DNA of 64,000 nt from VRUE01 sp963753245 (GTDB lineage: Bacteria > Actinomycetota > Thermoleophilia > Solirubrobacterales > 70-9). Positions within the stretch are counted from its first letter, which is position 1, and each line of letters opens with the position of its first letter. The stretch spans positions 434,001 through 498,000 of the forward strand of contig CAVWBK010000002.1 of assembly GCA_963753245.1 (NCBI GenBank), read 5' to 3'. Of this stretch, positions 47,999 to 54,625 are shown piece by piece. The translations under genes and the position numbers were made by a program. Below the pieces are notes generated by a model. It ran no database searches. It was not told where the DNA came from and saw nothing but the letters and a program-made list of their open reading frames with translations.

Positions 47999-48802
47999 TT
48001 AGGGCGCTGTGACCGCCCACTGACCCGCGGCCGTGAACTGGCCTTCGGTGCTCGCGGCGTGGGCGATCAGACCGAAGCCGAGTCGGGTGTTGTTCTCCGC
48101 TTCCAGCGCCGGCGCGCCGAGGTTGGCTTCGGTAGTCAGGTAGACGCAGAGGTTGCCGGCGGTCGCCTGTGGCGTCTGTTCATTGCCACCGCTGAGACCG
48201 CCGCAATTGGCGCTTTTTTCCCCTTTTTTGAGAATCGTCACGGTCGGCGCGTTGGTCAGAGGCAGCGCGTAGCTGACCCCACCGTTGATCGCAAAGGGGC
48301 TGTTTGCGGGGTTCCTGCCGCCGACATCAAAGACCCCGCGCAGGGTCTGGCCGGACTTCAGGGGCGAGACCGTTCCTGGCCCGATTTCGCCAGATAGTTT
48401 GGCGGAGCTAACCGAGCCATCGGCCAGTTTGGCGGTCGTCACGACGTTGTTGCCGAGTTTGTTGGTGCCCACCACGCCGTTGGCGATCGCGGCGTTGGCA
48501 ACCGAGTTCTTGGCCAGCTTGGCCGCCGAGACGGATTCGTTCTGAAGCACACCGGAGGAGACTGAGTTGGCCCCCAGCTTGCCGGCGACCACCGCGCCGT
48601 GGGCGAGTTTGTGGCTGTTGACGGCGCTGTTCTTGATCTTCGCCGCGGTCACGGCGTTTGCCTTCAGCTGCTTGGAGCCGACGCTGTTCTTGGCCAGGCC
48701 AGCCGCGACTGCGGCACCGCCGAGCGCAATGAATAGCGCCAGGCTGGCGATCAGGTTTGAGTAGGTGAGCTTGCTGGTAATCCTGCTTGGGGGGGTGATC
48801 AT
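47999..48802 (-). CDS. Exported protein with long Asn/Ser/Val/Lys/Leu repeat stalk
   Basis: A 267-residue protein of the same architecture as the one at 1972-2745. A polar start and one hydrophobic segment (NLIASLALFIALGGAAVAAG, residues 16-35) lead to about 110 residues of degenerate pentapeptide-like repeats of the type N-S-V-x-S-x-x-L / A-V-x-A-x-K-I (for example KNSVGSKQLKANAVTAAKIK), predicted to form a regular beta or coiled stalk. A globular C-terminal domain of about 110 residues with two cysteines follows. It has an SD (AGGAG) before ATG 48802 and mostly GAA glutamate codons. It is convergent with leuB (4-base gap) and divergent from ilvE. Role unknown; surface display is likely. Confidence 0.75.
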   Translation of the reverse strand: MITPPSRITSKLTYSNLIASLALFIALGGAAVAAGLAKNSVGSKQLKANAVTAAKIKNSAVNSHKLAHGAVVAGKLGANSVSSGVLQNESVSAAKLAKNSVANAAIANGVVGTNKLGNNVVTTAKLADGSVSSAKLSGEIGPGTVSPLKSGQTLRGVFDVGGRNPANSPFAINGGVSYALPLTNAPTVTILKKGEKSANCGGLSGGNEQTPQATAGNLCVYLTTEANLGAPALEAENNTRLGFGLIAHAASTEGQFTAAGQWAVTAP

Positions 48803-48883
48803 CTGTCTCCTCTCGGTTGTCGCGTCCCATTTCGGGCGCTCGGCCCGAAGACCTTTGTCTCATCGGGCATACTTCTTGCCAAC

Positions 48884-49831
48884 ATGGAACAGGCGGAATT
48901 GATTTGGCATAACGGCGAGTTCGTCCCCTGGGAGGAGGCGAAGGTCCACGTGCTCAGCCACGGGCTGCACTACGGGACCGGCGTCTTTGAGGGGATCCGC
49001 TGCTATGAGACCGAGCGCGGGCCGGCGATCTTTCGCCACAAGGATCATCTCCAGCGGCTGGCCAGGTCAGCGGAGGCCTTCTACATGCCGCTGCCGCACA
49101 CGATCGAGGAGATCGCCGAGGCGACCCGCGAGCTGATCCGCCGCAATGGGCTGCGCTCCTGCTACATCCGACCGCTCGCCTTCCGCGGCTACGGTGAGAT
49201 GGGTCTCTATGCAGACTCGCCGATGGAGGTGACCGTCGCGGTATGGCCCTGGGGCGCCTATCTGGGCGATGAGGGCAAGCGCGCCGGCATCCGCGCCAAG
49301 GTCTCGAGTTGGCGCCGGATCTCTCCGGCCGGGCTGATCCCTCACGCCAAGGCCTCGGGCCAGTACCTGAACTCGATCCTCGCCAAGACCGAGTCGAAGA
49401 AGGCTGGCTATGAAGAGGCGATTCTGCTCGATGAGCGGGGCTTCGTCTGCGAGGGCTCGGGCGAGAACATCTTCGTCGTCCGCGATGGTGAGATCGTCAC
49501 GCCTCCGCATGTGGCGGCCATCCTCGACGGCATCAACCGTAAATCGGTGATCCAGATCGCTCGCGACCTCGGCTACACCGTGGTCGAACGCGACCTCGCG
49601 CGCGCCGAGCTCTACCTCGCCGAGGAGATCTTCCTCACCGGTACCGCCGCCGAGCTGGTGCCGGTGCGAGAGGTCGATGACCACCCAATCGGCGAGCCGG
49701 GTGAGATCACCCGCGTGGTCCAGGCTCGCTTCGAGGACGCCCTGCATGGCCGCGCCGAGGAGTATCTGGAGTGGCTCGACCCAGTCGAGGTCAAGAGCAG
49801 CGCGGAGAAGCCGAGTAAGGTGAGTTCCTGA
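48884..49831 (+). CDS. ilvE: Branched-chain amino acid aminotransferase
   Basis: A class IV PLP aminotransferase that makes the last step to leucine, isoleucine and valine. Motifs: LIWHNGEFVPWEEAKVHVLSHGLHYGTGVFEGIRCYET (in parts, ~5-42), the substrate loop YIRPLAFRGYGEMGLY (~96), the probable Schiff-base lysine in LIPHAKASGQYLNS (~155) and the fold IV signature EAILLDERGFVCEGSGENIFVV (in parts, ~182). 315 aa is normal for the IlvE type I. ATG 48884, with TACTTC 8 nt upstream. The TGA shares a base with the ATG of a 15-codon frame that precedes cimA. Confidence 0.92.
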   Translation: MEQAELIWHNGEFVPWEEAKVHVLSHGLHYGTGVFEGIRCYETERGPAIFRHKDHLQRLARSAEAFYMPLPHTIEEIAEATRELIRRNGLRSCYIRPLAFRGYGEMGLYADSPMEVTVAVWPWGAYLGDEGKRAGIRAKVSSWRRISPAGLIPHAKASGQYLNSILAKTESKKAGYEEAILLDERGFVCEGSGENIFVVRDGEIVTPPHVAAILDGINRKSVIQIARDLGYTVVERDLARAELYLAEEIFLTGTAAELVPVREVDDHPIGEPGEITRVVQARFEDALHGRAEEYLEWLDPVEVKSSAEKPSKVSS

Positions 49832-49878
49832 TGCAAGGTCGTATCGAGGCAATCGGGCGAATTACCGCAGCCGCCTAG
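49831..49878 (+). CDS. Possible isoleucine-containing leader peptide before cimA
   Basis: The frame MQGRIEAIGRITAAA, then TAG, starts on the last base of the ilvE stop (TGATG). Three of 15 codons are isoleucine (ATC, ATC, ATT). The stop codon sits in the loop of a 7-bp hairpin (CAGCCGC/GCGGCTG, 49868-49884). cimA, first enzyme of the isoleucine route, starts 85 bases later. It could be a sensing leader, but the Ile content is modest and no pairing with the cimA SD was found. Confidence 0.35.
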   Translation: MQGRIEAIGRITAAA

Positions 49879-49963
49879 CGGCTGGCGTGGCCGGCTCCGG
49901 GCGCGCAGCTGGATCTCATCGGAGGTCCTCACCCCGATCTCTCGAATTTGCGAAAGGCATCAG

Positions 49964-51517
49964 ATGACACAGGTGAAGCTCTACGACACGACCTTGCGCG
50001 ACGGCATGGGAGGTCATGGAATGTCGCTCTCGGTGGGGGAGAAGCTAAAGGTCGTGCAGGCCCTCGACGCACTCGGCATGCATTTCATCGAGGCCGGTTT
50101 TCCCAGTTCCAACCCCAAGGAAGCCGAGCTCTTCGCGGCGCTCGCCGAACTCGAGCTGGAGAAGGCGACGATCGCCGCCTTTGGGATGACGCGCCGCCGC
50201 GACCGCAGGGCCGATGAGGACGAGGCGCTCGGCGATTTGGTGGGATCGTTTGCACCGGTCGTCTGTTTGGTCGGCAAGAGCTGGAGGCTGCACCTCGAGA
50301 AGGTGATCCGGGTTACGGCCGAGGAGAACCTGGCGATGATCGCCGACTCGGTCGGCTTTTGTGCCGGGCAAGGAAAGCGAGTGATCTTTGACGCCGAGCA
50401 CTTCTTCGACGGCTATCGCGATGACCCCGATTACGCGCTTGAATGCGCGCGAGCCGCGACCGAGGCGGGGGCCGAGAACGTCACTCTCTGCGACACCAAC
50501 GGCGGCAGCCTGCCGAGCTTCATAGCCGCGAGCACGACCGCCGTCCTCGACGCACTCGGGAATCGGGTCGAGATCGGGATCCATACCCACAACGACTCCG
50601 AGTGTGCGGTCGCGAATTCACTCGCCGCGGTCGAGGCGGGGGCGCGCCTGGTGCAGGGCACCGTAAACGGCTATGGCGAGCGCTGCGGCAATGCGAACCT
50701 CGCCTCGATCCTGCCGGCTCTGCAGCTGAAGATGGGCTTCGACGTGGTCAGCGAGGCCCAGCTCGCCAGCCTGACGTCAACCGCCCACTACCTGGACGAA
50801 CTCTGCAACATGGCCGCCGACCCCGACCAGCCCTACGTCGGCCGCAACGCCTTTGCCCACAAGGCGGGCATGCACGCGGCCGGCGTTGCCGCCGATGCCA
50901 GCACCTTTGAGCACCTCGATCCGCTCAGCGTCGGCAACGAGCGCGAGATTATCGCCTCCGAGCTTTCCGGCAAGGCGACGATCCGCAACCAGGCGGAGCG
51001 GGCCGGACTTGAGCTCGGCGAGGAGCAGGCCTCACGCGCGGTCGAGGCGCTCAAGCAGCGCGAGCACCGCGGCTATCACTACGAGGCAGCACCGGCCTCC
51101 TTCGAGTTACTGTTGCGCCGCGAGGCCGGCGCCTACCGAGCGCTCTTTGAGCTCACCGGCTTCAGCGTGCTCACCAGCCTGCGCGCAGGGGAGGAGATCA
51201 GCACCGAGGCGAGAATCGAAGTGCTCGTCGACGGAGAGGCGCACACTGAGACCGCCGAGGGCAACGGCCCCGTCAACGCCCTTGACCGCGCCCTGCGAGC
51301 GGCGATCGTCGGCCACTACCCCCACCTCGCCGATATCGAGCTGACCAACTACAAGGTGCGAATCCTCGACGAGACCCACGGCACGCAGGCCGTCACCAGA
51401 GTTCTGCTCGACTCCTCTGACGGTGAGCGGGAGTGGGGCACGATCGGGGTCTCGGAGAACATCATCGAGGCCTCCTGGGAGGCGCTGGTCGACTCGCTCG
51501 AGTACGCCTTCCAATGA
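49964..51517 (+). CDS. cimA: (R)-Citramalate synthase
   Basis: Condenses pyruvate and acetyl-CoA to citramalate, which LeuCD and LeuB convert to 2-oxobutyrate, a threonine-independent entry to isoleucine. The 517-residue protein is the citramalate-synthase branch of the LeuA family: VKLYDTTLRDGMGGHGMSLS at the start, EAGFPSSNPKEAELF, CDTNGGSLPSFI, HTHNDSECAVANSLAAVEAGA (metal histidines, ~207), GYGERCGNANL and YVGRNAFAHKAGMHAAGV (~285), with a C-terminal LeuA_dimer regulatory domain (~380-510). It has the YDTTLRDG...G and GNANL variants typical of CimA rather than LeuA. SD GAAAGG. The stop overlaps the next ATG (ATGA). Confidence 0.92.
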   Translation: MTQVKLYDTTLRDGMGGHGMSLSVGEKLKVVQALDALGMHFIEAGFPSSNPKEAELFAALAELELEKATIAAFGMTRRRDRRADEDEALGDLVGSFAPVVCLVGKSWRLHLEKVIRVTAEENLAMIADSVGFCAGQGKRVIFDAEHFFDGYRDDPDYALECARAATEAGAENVTLCDTNGGSLPSFIAASTTAVLDALGNRVEIGIHTHNDSECAVANSLAAVEAGARLVQGTVNGYGERCGNANLASILPALQLKMGFDVVSEAQLASLTSTAHYLDELCNMAADPDQPYVGRNAFAHKAGMHAAGVAADASTFEHLDPLSVGNEREIIASELSGKATIRNQAERAGLELGEEQASRAVEALKQREHRGYHYEAAPASFELLLRREAGAYRALFELTGFSVLTSLRAGEEISTEARIEVLVDGEAHTETAEGNGPVNALDRALRAAIVGHYPHLADIELTNYKVRILDETHGTQAVTRVLLDSSDGEREWGTIGVSENIIEASWEALVDSLEYAFQ

Positions 51518-52635
51518 GCCAGGCGGACCCGATCCCGCTCGCAGTCCCCGAGCTCGGCCCGCGCGAGGAGGAACTGGCGCTCGAGGTGCTGGGCTCCGGC
51601 CAGCTCTCATTGGGGCCGATGGGCCCCCGCTTTGAGCGGGCCTTCGCCGCTTGGCTCGGCGTCGATGATGCGGTCGCGGTCTCCAGCGGCACCGCCGCGC
51701 TACACCTCGGAGTGCGCGCGCTGGGCTGGACTGAAGGGGATGAGGTGCTGACCAGTCCGTTTAGCTTCGTCGCCTCAGCCAACTGCCTACTCTACGAGCG
51801 GGCACGGCCGGTCTTTTGCGATGTTGATCCCGAGACGCTCGACCTCGACCCGGGGGCGGCGGCGGCCGCCATCGGCGAGCGCACGAAGGGGATCCTACCC
51901 GTCCACATCTTCGGCTATCCGGCGGCGATGCCCGAGCTCGAGCAGCTTGCTTCCAGCCACGGTCTGGGCATTCTCGAGGACGCCTGCGAGGCGCTTGGGG
52001 CCACTGACTCCGAGGGCAAGGCGGTGGGCGGGCGCGGCAACTTAGCCAGCTTTGCCTTTTATCCCAACAAGCAGATGACGACCGGAGAGGGGGGGATGGT
52101 CGTGCCCCCCGACGTCGCGCTCGGCGGACGGCTGCGCGCCGAGCGCAATCAGGGCCGCGCTGCGGATATGGGCTGGTTAGAGCACGAGGGCCTCGGTTTC
52201 AACTACCGCCTCGGCGATCTCGCGGCGGCCCTCGGCGTGGCCCAGCTTGAGCACCTCGACCGGATGCTCGAACGCCGGGCCGAGATCGCCGAGCTCTATG
52301 CGCACCAACTTGGCCAGATCGATGCCGTTGAGGTGCCAATCAAGGGCCAGGGAAGTGAGCGCCGCAGTTGGTTCGTCTACCCGGTGCGCCTCGCGGCCGA
52401 GCTCGATCGTGATGCGGTCATCGCTCGCCTCGCCCGCCGGGGGATCGCCTCGAAGGCATACCTGCCCTGCATCCACCTCTTTCCCCACCTGCGCGAGCTG
52501 GGCTGGCGCGAGGGTCAGTTTCCGGTCGCCGAAGACGCCTCCGCCCGCTCGCTGGCGCTGCCCTTCTTCACCTCGATCGGCGAGGCTCAGGTCGCCCGCG
52601 TGTGCGAGGCTCTTGCCGAAAGTCTGACCGACTGA
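51514..52635 (+). CDS. DegT/DnrJ/EryC1-family aminotransferase
   Basis: A 373-residue PLP enzyme of the sugar aminotransferase family. Signatures are SQLSLGPMGPRFERAFAAWLG, AVSSGTAALHLGVRALG (phosphate loop, ~52), EVLTSPFSFVASANCLLYE, GILPVHIFGYPA, ILEDACEALGA and the Schiff-base lysine in SFAFYPNKQMTTGEGG (~182), followed by GFNYRLGDLAAALGVAQLE. Members transaminate nucleotide-linked keto sugars for surface glycans or antibiotics. Here it is embedded between cimA and argH with overlapping stops and starts, with no other nucleotide-sugar gene beside it, so the substrate is unclear. Confidence 0.85.
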   Translation: MSQADPIPLAVPELGPREEELALEVLGSGQLSLGPMGPRFERAFAAWLGVDDAVAVSSGTAALHLGVRALGWTEGDEVLTSPFSFVASANCLLYERARPVFCDVDPETLDLDPGAAAAAIGERTKGILPVHIFGYPAAMPELEQLASSHGLGILEDACEALGATDSEGKAVGGRGNLASFAFYPNKQMTTGEGGMVVPPDVALGGRLRAERNQGRAADMGWLEHEGLGFNYRLGDLAAALGVAQLEHLDRMLERRAEIAELYAHQLGQIDAVEVPIKGQGSERRSWFVYPVRLAAELDRDAVIARLARRGIASKAYLPCIHLFPHLRELGWREGQFPVAEDASARSLALPFFTSIGEAQVARVCEALAESLTD

Positions 52636-54026
52636 TGTCTCGCTTCCGCAAAGACCCCGATCCCCGCTTTTGGCGGCTCAACCGCTCGATCGAGTTCGAC
52701 TGGCGACTGGCTCCCTATGACCTCGACCAGTCCCAGGCGCACGCGCGCGGCCTGCGCGAGCTGGGCGTCCTCGGTGCCGAGGAGTTGGCGCTGATCGACG
52801 ATGGCCTCGAGCGGGTGCGGGCGCGTCTGGGCGAGCGCGGTTTTGAGTTCGATCCAGCCGACGAGGACATCCACATGGCGATCGAGCGACTGCTCGGCGA
52901 GGAGATCGGGCCGCTAGCCGGCAAACTTCACACCGGTCGCTCGCGCAACGATCAGGTCGCCACCGACGTGGCGATGGTCGTCCAGGCGCATTCGCTGCGG
53001 GCGATCGAGCTGGCCGGCGGGACAATGGAGCGGGTCCTGAGCCTCGCCGAAGCCCATCGCGACTGGCCGATGCCCGGCTACACGCACCTGCAACGCGCCC
53101 AGCCGGTCTATCTCGGCCACCACCTACTCGCCTATTTCTGGATGCTCGCCCGCGATGTTCTGCGTTTTCAGTTCGCGCTCGACAGCGCCGGGGTGATGCC
53201 GCTTGGCTCCGGGGCGCTGGCCGGCGTCAACTGGGAGATCGACCGGCATGCGGTCGCCGATGATCTCGGTTTTGAGCACGTCAGCCCCAACTCGATCGAC
53301 GGTGCCTCCAACCGCGACTTCGTGCTCGACTACCTGGCGGCGGCCTCGGCGTGTGCGATGCATCTCTCGCGGCTTGGCTCGGAGATCGTCATCTGGTCGA
53401 GCAGCGAGTTCGGGTTCTGCCAGCTCGACGAGTCGTTTTCTTCGGGCTCTTCGATCATGCCGCAGAAGGTCAACCCCGACTCGGCCGAGCTGTTGCGAGC
53501 CAAGGCGCCGCGAGTCGCCGCCGATTACGCCTCCCTGATCGGCGCGATGCACGCTCTGCCGCTCACCTATGGCAAGGACATGCAGGAGGACAAGGAGCCA
53601 CTCTTCGATGCGATCGATACGATCGAGTCATGCCTCGACGCGACTGAGGGCATGCTCGCTGGAATCGAATTTGACCGCGCCCGGTTGGAGGCGGCGTCGG
53701 GCGATGAGATGCTGGCGGCGACCGAGATCGCTGATCTGCTGGTCAGAAAGGGGGTCCCGTTCCGCGAGGCGCACGGGATCGTCGGCGGTCTGGTCCGCGA
53801 TGCGGTCGAGCGCGACAAGCATCTCTCCGAGCTGAGCATCGAGGAGCTGCACGAGCGCTCCGAACATCTCGACGATTCCTACTACGAGGTCCTCGAGCGC
53901 AGCAGCTGGCTGGAGTCAAAGCGAATCGAGGGGGGAACCGCCTCGGCGGCGCTCAATGCGCAGATCGGGCTGGCCGCCGAGACGCTCGCTGCGGTCAAGT
54001 CGCGGGTGCTCGAAGAGCGTCAATGA
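52635..54026 (+). CDS. argH: Argininosuccinate lyase
   Basis: Cleaves argininosuccinate to arginine and fumarate, last step of arginine synthesis. The 463-residue protein of the fumarase/aspartase superfamily shows EDIHMAIERLLGE and KLHTGRSRNDQVATDVAM (~97-113), MPGYTHLQRAQPVYLGHHLL (~137), the catalytic serine loop SGSSIMPQKVNPD (~275-287) and the C-terminal FREAHGIVGGLV. The ATG at 52635 (MSRFRKDPDPRFW) follows the DegT stop with one-base overlap, and its stop overlaps the next gene by four bases. Other arg genes are not in the window. Confidence 0.95.
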   Translation: MSRFRKDPDPRFWRLNRSIEFDWRLAPYDLDQSQAHARGLRELGVLGAEELALIDDGLERVRARLGERGFEFDPADEDIHMAIERLLGEEIGPLAGKLHTGRSRNDQVATDVAMVVQAHSLRAIELAGGTMERVLSLAEAHRDWPMPGYTHLQRAQPVYLGHHLLAYFWMLARDVLRFQFALDSAGVMPLGSGALAGVNWEIDRHAVADDLGFEHVSPNSIDGASNRDFVLDYLAAASACAMHLSRLGSEIVIWSSSEFGFCQLDESFSSGSSIMPQKVNPDSAELLRAKAPRVAADYASLIGAMHALPLTYGKDMQEDKEPLFDAIDTIESCLDATEGMLAGIEFDRARLEAASGDEMLAATEIADLLVRKGVPFREAHGIVGGLVRDAVERDKHLSELSIEELHERSEHLDDSYYEVLERSSWLESKRIEGGTASAALNAQIGLAAETLAAVKSRVLEERQ

Positions 54027-54625
54027 GTGCGATCGCCGATCGCCTCGGAGTCGGCTTCTTCGCCCGCTCGGTGCATGAGGTCGCCCGCGAGCTGATCGGT
54101 TGTCACCTCTTCTACGCCGGCGTGGGGGGGACGATCGTCGAGACCGAGAGCTATGACCGCGACGATCCGGCCTGCCACGCCTTCGTCGGCCTGACCGAGC
54201 GCACGGAGACTCTCTTTGGAGCGCCGGGTCGCGCCTATGTCTATCTCTCCTACGGGATCCACAGCTTGCTGAACGCGGTCTGCGAACCCGAAGGTGAGGC
54301 CGCCGCGGTTCTGATTCGTGCCCTTGAGCCGACCGCGGGGCTTGAGACGATGCGCGCCCGGCGCGCGAATCGGGCCGACACCGACCTCTGCTCGGGCCCC
54401 GGCAAGTTGACCGAGGCGCTCGGGATCGGACTCGATGCCAACGGCGCTGAGCTTCTGCGTGAGCCATTCGTGTTCTTGCCGCGGGCCGCCGGCCCGGCGC
54501 CGGAGATCCTCAGCGCCCCTCGGGTCGGCATCACCAAAGCCGTCGAGCGTCCCTGGCGCTACTGCCTGGCCGAAAGCCCCTACGTCTCTACTCCGCGACC
54601 CAAGGGAGAAGTTAGCCGGCAGTGA
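54023..54625 (+). CDS. 3-Methyladenine DNA glycosylase (AAG/MPG type)
   Basis: A base-excision repair enzyme of the alkyladenine glycosylase family, 200 residues. Motifs: VARELIGCHLFYAGVGGTIVETESYDRDDPACHAF (in parts, ~18-52), which includes the catalytic Glu of VETESY, then TLFGAPGRAYVYLSYGIHSLLNAVCEPEG (in parts, ~63-90) with the DNA-intercalating Tyr, AVLIRALEP and LCSGPGKLTEALGI (~128). It removes alkylated or deaminated purines. ATGA overlap with argH. The gene ends inside the 3' end of the convergent penicillin-binding protein gene (14-base overlap). Confidence 0.92.
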   Translation: MSAIADRLGVGFFARSVHEVARELIGCHLFYAGVGGTIVETESYDRDDPACHAFVGLTERTETLFGAPGRAYVYLSYGIHSLLNAVCEPEGEAAAVLIRALEPTAGLETMRARRANRADTDLCSGPGKLTEALGIGLDANGAELLREPFVFLPRAAGPAPEILSAPRVGITKAVERPWRYCLAESPYVSTPRPKGEVSRQ

